A DNA stretch of 64,000 nucleotides from Vreelandella hamiltonii (GCF_014651775.1 NZ_BMXN01000006.1:1-64000); one strand, 5' to 3'; positions 42,714-52,202 are shown, counted from the first letter of the stretch. Notes: generated from the sequence alone by a model not told the origin. Numbers and translations: made by a program.

Positions 42714-43990
42714 CGTGGATGGCGATTGGCTTGTTTCTGGCGCTGGCTTTTTTCGGTATGCCCTTGGCTTTTGCACTTGGATTTGGCTCGTTGGCCGGCC
42801 TGTGGATGCTCGACTTCGAACTGGTGGTCATGCCGCAGCGCATGATGCATGCCGTGAATAGCTTCCCCTTGATGGCGATTCCGCTATTCATGCTTGCCGG
42901 TGAGCTGATGGTGCGCGCGGGCATTATGGATCGCCTGATTGCCTTCGCGAATAGCTTGGTTGGGCGGATGCATGGTGGTTTGGCCCATGTGACAATCACC
43001 TCAGGGACTATTTTTGCTTCTGTCAGTGGTGCCGCAGTAGCAAGTGCCAGCGCCATGGGCAGTACCTTGGTGCCCTCTCTTCGCAAATACTATCCCGATG
43101 CTTACTCAGGCGCAGTTATTGCTTCTGCCGCCAATTTAGGCCCGGTGATTCCCCCAAGCAATGCGATGATCGTGTATGCGTTGATGGCGGGCTCTTCGGT
43201 CTCTGTGGGCGGGCTTTTTATCGCTGGTATTCTGCCTGGGATATTGTTGGCGGTTGGCTTTATGGCGATTGCCAGTTGGATCTCTTGGCGGCGGGGTTAT
43301 CCGCTGACCGGCGAGCGTTTCAATCTGGCCAATGTGTTACACCAAGGGCGACGCGCATTGGTCATCATTATGATGCCGGTCATTGTCGTCGGCGGAATTG
43401 TCGGCGGCATTTTTACTGCCACTGAGGGCGCGGCCATCGCCGTGGTGTACTCAGCGCTGATCGGTTTTGTCGTCACACGCCGGTTGAAAGTTTCCGACCT
43501 GCCTGGCTGTCTCTACCGGGCTGCAGTCACGTCCGCCATGGTCGGCGCGTTGATTGCGTTTGCTTCGGTGCTGACATTCATCTTCACCATCGCAATGGTG
43601 CCGATGATGTTATCTGGTTTTATCCAGAATCTGACCAGCGACCCGATGACCTTCATCTTGCTCACCATGGCGCTGCTGGTCGTGGTAGGCATGCTGATTG
43701 AATCTAACGCCGCCTACATCATGCTGGTGCCGTTGTTTGCGCCTGTTGCACTGACATATGGCATCGACCCGCTCTACTTCGGCTTTCTGTTTATGTACAA
43801 CCTGGTGGTCGGGATGATGACGCCGCCGGTGGGGGTGCTCTATTTCGTCATGAGTGGCATCACCAAAGTGCCCATGATGCAGCTTGTGAAAGAGTCGCTG
43901 CCCTTTGTGGCCTTCCAGTTTGCGGTGCTTGCCCTGTGCATCTTTGTCCCCCAACTCGTCACCGCGCTGCCCCGCGCGCTTGGCTACTAA
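42710..43990 (+). CDS. TRAP large permease (DctM type), second system
   Basis: The 426-aa protein starts at the ATG overlapping the DctQ stop. It has the DctM marks FPLMAIPLFMLAGELMVRAG, ISGTIFAS-like repeat, VIPPSNAMIVYALMAG and a closing MTPPVGVLYFVMSG. About 11-12 membrane helices. It works with the binding protein at 41146. Confidence 0.94.
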   Translation: MTWMAIGLFLALAFFGMPLAFALGFGSLAGLWMLDFELVVMPQRMMHAVNSFPLMAIPLFMLAGELMVRAGIMDRLIAFANSLVGRMHGGLAHVTITSGTIFASVSGAAVASASAMGSTLVPSLRKYYPDAYSGAVIASAANLGPVIPPSNAMIVYALMAGSSVSVGGLFIAGILPGILLAVGFMAIASWISWRRGYPLTGERFNLANVLHQGRRALVIIMMPVIVVGGIVGGIFTATEGAAIAVVYSALIGFVVTRRLKVSDLPGCLYRAAVTSAMVGALIAFASVLTFIFTIAMVPMMLSGFIQNLTSDPMTFILLTMALLVVVGMLIESNAAYIMLVPLFAPVALTYGIDPLYFGFLFMYNLVVGMMTPPVGVLYFVMSGITKVPMMQLVKESLPFVAFQFAVLALCIFVPQLVTALPRALGY

Positions 43991-44008
43991 CTGTCACCGG
44001 AGCAGATA

Positions 44009-45376
44009 ATGACGCAACCCTTCGATGCTCAGCATCCTGCTGATTTGGTTATTCATGGCGCTCGCGTGCTGACGGTTGATCCTCAATTGGGTGAGATTCC
44101 AAATGCTCGGTTAGTGATTCATCAAGGTCTTCTAGTTGAGGTGGGGCCCGATGATCCGTCGCAGCCAATGCCACCGGCACGCCGTACGATCAACTTAACC
44201 GGCCGAGTGATTACCCCAGGTTTCGTCAATGTGCATACCCACACCATTTTGAGCATGGTGCGTGGTGTAGCAGAAGATATGGGCTTCGCACCGGCCTATA
44301 CGCCCGGCGTACCCCACGGTCATGAAGTGAGCGAGGAGGAGGCCGTTGCCCTGGCACGGTTAGGGGCCGCCGAAGCACTGTTGTTTGGTTCAACGCTAAT
44401 TAATGACAGCTATGTGCATGCCGACTTGACGCTTCCCGCCATGGGTGAGCTAGGCATGCGGGTGATTACCTGCGGACGCATCCACGATGTGGATTTCAGC
44501 CGTGTGCACGAGGGGGTCTGGGAGCATCACGATGCAATTGGCGAACGTACGCTAAATGAAGCCATTGCGCTTCACGAGTGTTGGCAGGGCAAGTTGGATG
44601 GCCGTTTAGGCGTAGAGCTGGCTGCCCATGCGCCTGATACCTGCTCCCGTGCTTTATTAGCCAACGTTGCCACTGCCCGTGATGCGCTGGGTATTCACGT
44701 TAATGGCCACCTTTCCCAAAGCGTTAAAGAGAACCGTCGGGTGATAGAGCGTGACGGTATGACGCCCAGTGAGTTGCTGGAAGATGTTGGGCTGCTGGGC
44801 CCGCGTTTTACTGCTGCCCACTGTATGTACGTGACCGACAGCGATATCGAGCGCATTGGCCGTACCGGCACCAACATTGCCCATATTCCACGGGGTAATG
44901 CCACGGGTGGGCGGATTGCCCCCACCACCCGTTTACGCGCAGCGGGCGCGAACCTTGCTCTAGGCACCGACAACATGCACGGCGATATGGTGGAAGTGAT
45001 GCGCTGGGCATTGATTATGGGCCGGGTGCAAGAGAGCGAAATTAATGACACCTGGCAGCCACATCACGTGCTGGAAATGGCCACCTTGGGAGGCGCCAAG
45101 GCGTTAGGGCTGGATGCTGAGCTGGGTTCTCTCACTCCCGGCAAGCGCGCTGATTTAGTGGTGTTTGACTTCCGCCGCCCGCACTTGGTGCCGCTGATCA
45201 ATGCCCTTGGCAACTTGGTACACACCGCTCAAGGACGGGATGTCGAGATGGTGGTGTGCAACGGTCAAGTTGTGGTGGAGGAGGGGAAGCTGTGCTTGGC
45301 CGATACGCCCACACTGCTGGCCGAGGCGCAGCACGCGGCTGAAACGCTCTGGGCGCGTGCCCGGGCTCAGGTTTGA
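44009..45376 (+). CDS. Amidohydrolase of the ATZ/TRZ deaminase group (Glu motif altered)
   Basis: The 455-aa protein has the metal ligands H76 and H78 (VNVHTHT), a His in HLSQS (H234), H271 (TAAHCMYV) and D321 (LGTDNMHGD). Relatives are cytosine, guanine or 8-oxoguanine deaminases and triazine hydrolases. The usual HxxE Glu after the third His is Gln237 here, so the reaction may differ from a normal deamination. The C-terminal beta-sandwich (VVFDFRRPHL) is intact. The gene follows the TRAP permease by 18 bases. Confidence 0.85.
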   Translation: MTQPFDAQHPADLVIHGARVLTVDPQLGEIPNARLVIHQGLLVEVGPDDPSQPMPPARRTINLTGRVITPGFVNVHTHTILSMVRGVAEDMGFAPAYTPGVPHGHEVSEEEAVALARLGAAEALLFGSTLINDSYVHADLTLPAMGELGMRVITCGRIHDVDFSRVHEGVWEHHDAIGERTLNEAIALHECWQGKLDGRLGVELAAHAPDTCSRALLANVATARDALGIHVNGHLSQSVKENRRVIERDGMTPSELLEDVGLLGPRFTAAHCMYVTDSDIERIGRTGTNIAHIPRGNATGGRIAPTTRLRAAGANLALGTDNMHGDMVEVMRWALIMGRVQESEINDTWQPHHVLEMATLGGAKALGLDAELGSLTPGKRADLVVFDFRRPHLVPLINALGNLVHTAQGRDVEMVVCNGQVVVEEGKLCLADTPTLLAEAQHAAETLWARARAQV

Positions 45377-45395
45377 TGCGGTGGAGACTGACTTT

Positions 45396-46148
45396 ATGAA
45401 GCTATTGATTGTTAATCCTAACATTTCTCAAAGTGTTACCGACCTTATCGCTGCCGAGGCGCGGCGCTCGGCAAGCGGCGATACCCAGTTGACGCTGCGC
45501 ACGGCGGCCTTTGGGGTGGCCTATATCGAAACCCGTGCTGAAGCGGCCGTTGGGGCCTATGCGACATTGAATGAGCTTGCGGAACACTATGCAGGGCATG
45601 ATGCCGCGATCATCGCAGCCTTTGGCGACCCTGGCTTAGAAGCTGCCCGTGAAATGCTGCCGATCCCTGTGGTCGGGCTTACTGAGAGTGCTCTGATGAG
45701 TGCTGCCATGCTGGGCGGTCGCATCGGCATCGTGGCGATTTCGCGGCGTATCCGTGCCTGGTACAGCGAAACCGTTGACCGCTATGGGATGACCTCGCGA
45801 CTGGCAAGTATCCGCTGCCTAGACGAACCACTGCCCAACATTGGCAGTGTTCAGCAGGACAAGGGTGAACAGCTGGTGGCGCTATGCGAAGCCGCCGTAC
45901 GCGAAGACGGAGCCGATGTGTTGATTATTGCTGGCGCACCGCTGGCAGGGTTGGCCCGCAGTGTCGCAGCGCAGATTCCAGTGCCCGTTGTGGACGGGGT
46001 GAGTTGTGCCGTTCATCAGGCAGAACTGCTGGCACGGCTAAGTCCTAATAAAGCCACCGCGGGAAGCTACGCCGTACCACCTGAAAAAAGCTGGACGGGA
46101 TTATCGCCTGCCCTAGGTCAATTAATCGGGCGGCAACGCATCTCGTAA
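45396..46148 (+). CDS. Asp/Glu/hydantoin racemase homologue lacking both catalytic cysteines
   Basis: The 250-aa protein has the family start MKLLIVNPNISQSVTDLI and AAFGDPGLEAAREM, then IAGAPLAGLARSV. Hydantoin racemases have Cys in the first (CFxDPGL) and second (GCAGM) motif; these are Ala75 and Gly180 here. GGAG precedes the ATG at a somewhat long distance. The fold is the Asp/Glu racemase fold, but a two-cysteine racemisation is not possible. It is placed with a decarboxylase-like member of the same superfamily and a hydantoinase. Confidence 0.85.
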   Translation: MKLLIVNPNISQSVTDLIAAEARRSASGDTQLTLRTAAFGVAYIETRAEAAVGAYATLNELAEHYAGHDAAIIAAFGDPGLEAAREMLPIPVVGLTESALMSAAMLGGRIGIVAISRRIRAWYSETVDRYGMTSRLASIRCLDEPLPNIGSVQQDKGEQLVALCEAAVREDGADVLIIAGAPLAGLARSVAAQIPVPVVDGVSCAVHQAELLARLSPNKATAGSYAVPPEKSWTGLSPALGQLIGRQRIS

Positions 46149-46182
46149 GGCAAACACGGAATATACATTTTGGAGCACGACC

Positions 46183-46914
46183 ATGACCACGCCCCGTAAC
46201 CGTTTTGGTGTTTTGACACCCTCTTCAAATACTGCCCTCGAGCCATTGACCTCCGCTATGGTGGCTCAGGTGCCAGGTGTCACAGCGCATTTTTCTCGCT
46301 TTGGTGTCACTGAAATAGCCCTAAGCCAGCGGGCGTTGGGCCAGTTTGACGATACCCATGTACTGGCTGCCGCCAAGCTTCTCGCCGATGCCAGGGTTGA
46401 TGTGATTGGCTGGAGCGGCACTTCAGCCGGTTGGCTAGGCTTTGACCACGATGTCACGCTGTGCCAACGCATTAAGGCTGAAACGGGCATTCAAGCCACC
46501 ACATCCATGCTGGCGCTCAACGAGATCATGACCGAGCACGGTGTGCGTGAATTTGGTCTGGTAACGCCTTATACCGACGATGTACAGCAGCGTATCTTGG
46601 CGAATTACCACGCTGAAGGCTTCACTATTGTTGCGGAAGATCACCTTGGTATCAGTGAAAATTTTGCCTTTGCTGAAGTGAGTGCAGAGACCCTTACCGC
46701 CCAGGTTCGGCGGGTGGCTGAGCAGGGTGCTCCCTTGATTGTCGTCGCCTGTACCAACCTCAACTCTGCTCAACTGGTGAACCAGTGGGAAGCTGAGCTA
46801 GGCGTGCCGGTGCTGGATACCACTGCCACGGTGGTGTGGAAAATGCTGCGAATGACGGGGCATGAAAAGACACCGGTCAAAGGCTGGGGACGCTTGATGG
46901 AAGGGAGGCTGTAA
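46183..46914 (+). CDS. Arylmalonate-decarboxylase-like protein (maleate isomerase family)
   Basis: The 243-aa protein starts RFGVLTPSSNTALEP. It has a single catalytic Cys (C190 in VVACTNLN) while the first position is Gly (G79 in WSGTSAGW). G79-T80-S81, Y130 and C190 line up with G74-T75-S76, Y126 and C188 of Bordetella arylmalonate decarboxylase, whose Thr, Ser and Tyr form the dioxyanion hole. Maleate isomerases have a Cys at the first site. This favours a decarboxylase or one-Cys racemase of a malonate-like acid, which is unconfirmed. Confidence 0.75.
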   Translation: MTTPRNRFGVLTPSSNTALEPLTSAMVAQVPGVTAHFSRFGVTEIALSQRALGQFDDTHVLAAAKLLADARVDVIGWSGTSAGWLGFDHDVTLCQRIKAETGIQATTSMLALNEIMTEHGVREFGLVTPYTDDVQQRILANYHAEGFTIVAEDHLGISENFAFAEVSAETLTAQVRRVAEQGAPLIVVACTNLNSAQLVNQWEAELGVPVLDTTATVVWKMLRMTGHEKTPVKGWGRLMEGRL

Positions 46915-46915
46915 T

Positions 46916-48361
46916 ATGGCTGAGTTCGATTTGGTGGTTCGTCGGGCGCGCTGTGCCACCGCCGCTGATGTTTTCGACGCCGATATTGGCATTCGCGATG
47001 GGGTAATTGTTGCTCTAGGCAATGGACTAGCGGCGGGAAAAGAAGAAATTGATGCAGCCGGGCGCTGGGTACTGCCGGGCGGTATTGATGGTCACTGCCA
47101 CTTGGATCAGCCGACCTCCGACGGGACCAAGATGGCCGACGACTTTCTCAGCGGCACGCGTTCAGCTGCCTGCGGTGGAACAACCACCGTGTTTCCATTT
47201 GCATGCCAGCAAAAAGGACAGAGCTTGCGTGCCGCAGTCAACGACTATCACCAACGAGCTGAAGGCAAAGCGTGTATCGACTATGCCTTCCACTTAATAG
47301 TGACTGATGCGACACCAGAAGTGCTGGCAAATGAGCTGCCAGAGCTGATCCGTGAAGGCTACACCTCATTCAAGATCTATATGACGTATGACGATCTGAA
47401 GCTGTCAGATCGCGAGATCATCGATGTGCTAGCAGTGGCACGTGAGCATGGTGCCATGGTTATGGTACATGCCGAGAATGCCGACTGTATTGCCTGGCTT
47501 ACCGAGCGCCTACTTGCTCATGGTCACACAGCGCCCCGTTACCATGCTGAAGCGCGCCCAATGCTGGTGGAGCGTGAGGCTACCCACCGCGCTATCGCTT
47601 ATGCCGAGCTTGTCGATGTACCGATCCTGATTGTGCACGTCTCGGGCCGCGAGGCGATAGAACAATTACGTTGGGCGCATAATCATGGCCTGCGTATATA
47701 CGCCGAAACCTGCCCACAGTATCTGTTTCTTACCGCTGGTGATCTTGGCATCGATGACAATGATCATCATGGTGCTAAGTGTATCTGTAGTCCTCCACCG
47801 CGCGATAAAGCCAATCAGCAAGTGGTTTGGGATGGTCTTGAGAGCGGTGCTTTCCAGATATTCTCTTCGGATCATGCTCCTTTCACCTTTGATGGCCCCC
47901 AAGGCAAGTTCACCGCCGGTAGTGATGCCAGTTTTGATCGAATTCCCAACGGAATTCCAGGACTAGAAACACGCCTAGCTCTTCTGTTTAGCCATGGGGT
48001 GGAGACGGGGCGTCTGACTGTGCAGCAGTTCGTTGCACTCACCGCTACCAATGTTGCGCGCATGTATGGCCTCTATCCGCGTAAGGGCTCCATTGCTGTA
48101 GGCGCGGATGCTGATCTAGTGCTCTGGGAGACTGGTCTGGATCGACGCATTCATAATAGCGACCTCCATCACAATGTAGATTACACCCCCTACGAAAATA
48201 TTCCGGTAACAGCTTGGCCATCCCTGACGTTGTCGCGTGGCGAGGTAGTTTGGTGCGATGGCAACTATCTCGGCAGTGCTGGGCGTGGCAAGTTTTTGCA
48301 TTGTGCTCTTCCCGAACCGGCTCGGCCTAAGCCAAAGCCACCGGGAGGTGATACGTGGTAA
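46916..48361 (+). CDS. Dihydropyrimidinase/D-hydantoinase family hydrolase
   Basis: The 481-aa protein has the binuclear metal site of hydantoinases: H60 and H62 (DGHCHLDQP), carbamylated Lys K153 (TSFKIYMTY), H185, H241 and D319 (FSSDHAPF). It opens a cyclic amide or ureide such as dihydropyrimidine, hydantoin or allantoin. GGGAGG precedes the ATG. It starts two bases after the AMDase-like gene, so the products are probably made together. Confidence 0.93.
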   Translation: MAEFDLVVRRARCATAADVFDADIGIRDGVIVALGNGLAAGKEEIDAAGRWVLPGGIDGHCHLDQPTSDGTKMADDFLSGTRSAACGGTTTVFPFACQQKGQSLRAAVNDYHQRAEGKACIDYAFHLIVTDATPEVLANELPELIREGYTSFKIYMTYDDLKLSDREIIDVLAVAREHGAMVMVHAENADCIAWLTERLLAHGHTAPRYHAEARPMLVEREATHRAIAYAELVDVPILIVHVSGREAIEQLRWAHNHGLRIYAETCPQYLFLTAGDLGIDDNDHHGAKCICSPPPRDKANQQVVWDGLESGAFQIFSSDHAPFTFDGPQGKFTAGSDASFDRIPNGIPGLETRLALLFSHGVETGRLTVQQFVALTATNVARMYGLYPRKGSIAVGADADLVLWETGLDRRIHNSDLHHNVDYTPYENIPVTAWPSLTLSRGEVVWCDGNYLGSAGRGKFLHCALPEPARPKPKPPGGDTW

Positions 48362-49155
48362 ACCATTCAAATATTGAGGAGCTTACCGAAGCCCTCGCAA
48401 AGGTGTGGCAAGGAGGGCCCCTAATAACTTCAGAGACGGCACAGCGATTGGCACCGCAAAGCGATGCCGACGCTTACGCTGTTCAGTCCGCTTTGGGGAC
48501 AAAAATGGGCTGGTGGACTGATGGGCGTCCACTTGCATGGAAACTTGGTATAGCTCCGGTAACTGCCGCACCGATTCCTAACCATTGCTTAATGACCTCT
48601 CCCGCACGCTTAAATAAGTCCGACCGCTTCAGTTTGTTCGGAATTAAGGTAGAACTGGCCGTGCGGCTCAGGCAGCCCCTCTACTCTGGATGTCGACGCA
48701 ACGAAGCCGCCTTGGCAGTAGGAGAAACACTAGCAGCCATCGAGCTCTTTGACGTACGAGCTGCAAGTTGGCGACAGCTACCACGGTCCTTTCTCCTAGC
48801 AGACTTACAGATGCATGGACGGCTGATCATTGGAGAAGGGGTAGTAGGGCCCTGGCAGTCGCATTTTGCTGAAAGTGCACTTTCAGTGCGTGTCAATAAC
48901 CAGGTTTTAACAGGCTTAGCGCTACGGCACCCTATGGTCGATCCCGTGTCGCTTCTTCCCTGGTTGGCAATGCATGCGGAGTACTCTGGGTGGGGGCTGG
49001 CGGAGGGTGATGTGATCAGTATGGGCTCTTGGACAGGTATGTTCGAGGCGCATCCGGGGCAACATATTGAAGCCAGATTCGAGAATATCGGAAGCGTATC
49101 GCTTGAAATCGACGCGGACACGATAGGGGAGGAGATGGCACATGACTCCGCGTAA
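48355..49155 (+). CDS. FAH-superfamily 2-keto-pentenoate hydratase-like protein
   Basis: The 266-aa protein resembles 2-keto-4-pentenoate hydratase/decarboxylase proteins (MhpD/HpcG fold): AWKLGIAPVTA, FGIKVELAVRL with the Glu ligand, AAIELFDVRAASWRQLPRSF and the late GDVISMGSWTG. The start is GTG with GGGAGG six bases before, overlapping the hydantoinase end. It could hydrate or hydrolyse an unsaturated or acylpyruvate-like intermediate. Confidence 0.82.
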   Translation: MVNHSNIEELTEALAKVWQGGPLITSETAQRLAPQSDADAYAVQSALGTKMGWWTDGRPLAWKLGIAPVTAAPIPNHCLMTSPARLNKSDRFSLFGIKVELAVRLRQPLYSGCRRNEAALAVGETLAAIELFDVRAASWRQLPRSFLLADLQMHGRLIIGEGVVGPWQSHFAESALSVRVNNQVLTGLALRHPMVDPVSLLPWLAMHAEYSGWGLAEGDVISMGSWTGMFEAHPGQHIEARFENIGSVSLEIDADTIGEEMAHDSA

Positions 49156-49624
49156 TAGTCTGCGTTTGTCAGGTAGCCGTCTGATTGAATCGCTGCTGGC
49201 CATTGCGATAATCATAGTGGGAGCCGCGTTTTTGCGTATTGTGCATGGCACTCCACCACCATTTGGAGACCCCCATTATATCGGCTCGGCAGCTTTCTTT
49301 CCCGGCATAATCGCGCTACTGGTCACTGGGCTGGGCGTGGTGCTACTGATATCAGCCTGGCGACCACGCTTCTCGGTGACATTTTCTAGCGGCAGCACGA
49401 CACGGGCTCTAATGGCCTATGCAGTGATGGTGGCCATGGTGGTGTCTATGCGTTTCCTAGGCATCTGGCTGGTAGCCATGTTGGCTGTGCCACTGCTGGC
49501 GTTGTGCTTTGGTGAACGCCGTTGGTACGTGCTGCTTGCGCTGGCGGTCGTACCACCGGCGCTGGTGATCCATCTCTTTGAGGGCGTCATGGGCGTCTAC
49601 TTCCCCAGGGGGATGCTTCTGTGA
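49142..49624 (+). CDS. Tripartite tricarboxylate transporter TctB-like small subunit
   Basis: The 160-aa protein has four membrane helices (LIESLLAIAIIIVGAAFLRI, then FFPGIIALLVTGLGVVLLIS and two more), and the first periplasmic loop contains GSAAFFPG, a usual TctB mark. It overlaps the FAH gene by 14 bases and the TctA start by one. Confidence 0.9.
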   Translation: MTPRNSLRLSGSRLIESLLAIAIIIVGAAFLRIVHGTPPPFGDPHYIGSAAFFPGIIALLVTGLGVVLLISAWRPRFSVTFSSGSTTRALMAYAVMVAMVVSMRFLGIWLVAMLAVPLLALCFGERRWYVLLALAVVPPALVIHLFEGVMGVYFPRGMLL

Positions 49625-51159
49625 TGGATCTAGCTGTACTGCAACAGGGGCTTGCAATGCTGGCCAGCCCTTGGACTTTCCTGGCACTGTCTGCGGGGCT
49701 TGCTGGCGGCATTTTGATCGGCGCCTTGCCTGGACTCACAGCCACCATGGCGGTGGCGGTCCTGGCACCGTTCACCTTCTTTATGGAGGCTACCATTGGG
49801 ATTCCCTTTTTGCTGGGCATTTATAAAGGGGCCATCTATGGCGGTTCGATCCCGGCCATTCTGGTCAATACTCCAGGCACTGCGGCGGCTGCGGCCACTG
49901 CACGCGATGGATATGCGCTGACGCAGCAGGGCAAGTCTCGCAAAGCCTTAGAGGTCAGTCTCTATAGCTCAGTAGTGGCGGATTTAATGGCCACACTGGT
50001 GCTGATAATGGTAGCCATTCCATTGGCCAGCATTGCTATTCGCTTCGGCTCACCGGAATTTGCACTGCTCTACCTCATTGCCTTAACCATGATTGCCACG
50101 GTCAGCGGCGAGAGCTTCCTCAAGGGCCTGATTGCTGCTGGACTCGGTTTACTGGTGGCATCTATCGGGCTTGATCCGATGTCTGGCTACCAACGCTTTA
50201 CCTTCGGCAATACCGACCTACTAGGCGGCGTTTCACTGATTCCGCTGTTGATCGGCATGTTCGCCCTGAGCGAGATACTAATGCAACTGACCTATCCACC
50301 CGAGCCATCGAGTGATGATCATGGTGTGGTGGAGCACGGTGGTGAACGGCTCCAGTGGTCGGAGTTTTGGGCTCTTCGGCCGACTATTCTACGTTCGACT
50401 TCGCTGGGTACCTTCCTGGGCTCACTACCGGGCCTGGGCGCTGAAATTTCCTGCTGGATTGCCTATGGAGTAGCCCGCGAGCGTTCGCGTGAGCCGGAGA
50501 AATTCGGGAAGGGTTCACTTGAAGGTCTTGCTGCGGCCGAGTCTGGCAATAACGCCGTCGTCCCCGCAGCGCTGATCCCTATGACCGTGTTCGGTATTCC
50601 CGGCGACACCATTACCGCAGTATTGATCGGTGCGCTAATGGCACAAGGGATGATGCCGGGGCCACTGTTGATTCAACAGAACCCTGGATTTCTATTCGGG
50701 CTATTTCTGGTTCTTCTGGTCACCAGCGTTCTGTTACTGATTTTTGGGTTAGCGGCGATTCGCTGGTTAAAGCACGTCACTCGCATACCTGCCACAGTGC
50801 TCTATCCCTGCGTTCTGTTGCTCTGTGTTTGCGGTGCTTATGCGGTCAATTCGAGTACTTTTGATCTGCTGATCCTGATGGTAGGGGGTGGACTTGGCTA
50901 CGTGATGCGGCGTACCCATTTTCCTGTCGCTCCTTTAATAATTGGCCTACTGCTAGGGCCAGGTTTCGAGAGCGCCGTGCGTCAGTCGTTGGTGTTCTCA
51001 AACGGCAGCTTGGCGATCTTCTGGTCGCGGCCAGGCAGCCTTATTCTGCTGATCCTGCTGGCGCTGGTCATCCTCACGATGGCATGGCGCGGGATGGTGA
51101 AAGCAGGTTTCGTCCGCAAGCGTTCCAACTCTCATCCATCGAAGTCCAACAAAACCTGA
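49624..51159 (+). CDS. Tripartite tricarboxylate transporter TctA-like large subunit
   Basis: The 511-aa protein has about 12 membrane helices with the TctA motif GGILIGALPGLTATMAVAVL (near residue 22-41) and IYKGAIYGGSIPAILVNTPG. A repeated GSLPGLGAEISCWIAYG in the second half is also typical. ATG is used in preference to a GTG one codon before. It is the permease for the TctC protein. Confidence 0.94.
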   Translation: MDLAVLQQGLAMLASPWTFLALSAGLAGGILIGALPGLTATMAVAVLAPFTFFMEATIGIPFLLGIYKGAIYGGSIPAILVNTPGTAAAAATARDGYALTQQGKSRKALEVSLYSSVVADLMATLVLIMVAIPLASIAIRFGSPEFALLYLIALTMIATVSGESFLKGLIAAGLGLLVASIGLDPMSGYQRFTFGNTDLLGGVSLIPLLIGMFALSEILMQLTYPPEPSSDDHGVVEHGGERLQWSEFWALRPTILRSTSLGTFLGSLPGLGAEISCWIAYGVARERSREPEKFGKGSLEGLAAAESGNNAVVPAALIPMTVFGIPGDTITAVLIGALMAQGMMPGPLLIQQNPGFLFGLFLVLLVTSVLLLIFGLAAIRWLKHVTRIPATVLYPCVLLLCVCGAYAVNSSTFDLLILMVGGGLGYVMRRTHFPVAPLIIGLLLGPGFESAVRQSLVFSNGSLAIFWSRPGSLILLILLALVILTMAWRGMVKAGFVRKRSNSHPSKSNKT

Positions 51160-51170
51160 GGTCAACAACC

Positions 51171-52139
51171 ATGTCTCACCTCGTTCTGTCCCGTACTGTT
51201 CTAGCCGCGTCACTCGCAGCCGCTGCCACCCTAACAACCGGCCAAGTGCTCGCCGAAGAAAGCCATCTGCCTGATGAGCCGATTCGATTCGTTACTCCCT
51301 ATCCTGCAGGAGGCTCCCACTCCCTGCATGCTGGTATCATTACCGCAGTGGGTGAAGAGTTTCTGGGCCGCCCGCTGATCTCGGTAATCCGTGGCGGTGG
51401 CGGTGGTGCTGTAGCTGCCGCTGAGGTTGCTGGCAGCACTGCAGACGGCACTATGCTGCTGTTCGGCGATCCGACCATCAATTCCCTGCGTCCGCAGGTC
51501 GAAGACTTACCCTACGAAATGGATGACTTCGTACCGGTGGCGCGCATCAACTACAGCCCAGCGATCTTTGTCACCACACCCGATCAGCCGTTCCAGAGCA
51601 TCGCGGAACTAGTTGAGTACGCTGAAGAGAACCCTGACGAGGTGGTCTACAGTTCTGATAACCGTAACGGTTTCACCTTTACCGTGTTCGAGATGTTGAA
51701 AGCGACTGCCGACATTAATATGCGCGGTGTGGAGCTTGGGGGCGGCGGCCCGGCTGTGACTCAGCTTTTGGGGGGTAATACCATGGCTTATGCTGGTGAC
51801 CCTAGTGTGGTTGGCGAGCATCTTGAGGCAGGTAGCCTAGTGGGGCTCTGTGTTACCGATACCGAGCGTTTCGAGGCCTACGGGGATATCCCTACTTGTC
51901 AGGAAGAGGGCTATGACGTGGTCTTTCAGTTCTGGCGCGGAGTTATGGCACCTGCTGGTACATCGGACGAAGTTATCGCAGAGCTTAGTGACGGCTTCCA
52001 GCGTTTAACCGAGGATGAAGGCTTTCTTCGCCTGGTAGGCCAGATTGGATCTGGCATTCAATTCCTCGACCACGAGGCTTTCGCTGAAGCACTTTCGTCG
52101 GAACAAGCGGCATTGCGCGAAGCTTATCTGGGCAACTGA
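51171..52139 (+). CDS. TctC-like periplasmic binding protein
   Basis: The 322-aa protein has a signal peptide (cut near VLAEE) and the TctC opening PIRFVTPYPAGGSHSLHAGI, VIRGGGGGAVAAAEVAGSTA. It captures a carboxylate or related compound. GAGGT precedes the ATG. The three genes TctB, A, C are in the usual group but in B-A-C order. Confidence 0.92.
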   Translation: MSHLVLSRTVLAASLAAAATLTTGQVLAEESHLPDEPIRFVTPYPAGGSHSLHAGIITAVGEEFLGRPLISVIRGGGGGAVAAAEVAGSTADGTMLLFGDPTINSLRPQVEDLPYEMDDFVPVARINYSPAIFVTTPDQPFQSIAELVEYAEENPDEVVYSSDNRNGFTFTVFEMLKATADINMRGVELGGGGPAVTQLLGGNTMAYAGDPSVVGEHLEAGSLVGLCVTDTERFEAYGDIPTCQEEGYDVVFQFWRGVMAPAGTSDEVIAELSDGFQRLTEDEGFLRLVGQIGSGIQFLDHEAFAEALSSEQAALREAYLGN

Positions 52140-52202
52140 TATTGCTCCCACACCGCAGGAGAGTGTCAGCGGCTCTATGGACAGGGCCGCTGGCCGTTTG
52201 TG

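Noticed and set aside
42292-43086. A 264-codon minus-strand frame opposite the second DctQ/DctM genes
   Set aside because: It is opposite clear membrane permease genes with overlapping start and stop signals; composition is that of a shadow frame.
46183-46914. Maleate cis-trans isomerase as a firm name
   Set aside because: The first catalytic Cys of maleate isomerases is Gly here, and the AMDase-type Thr-Ser-Tyr set is present, so the name would be misleading.
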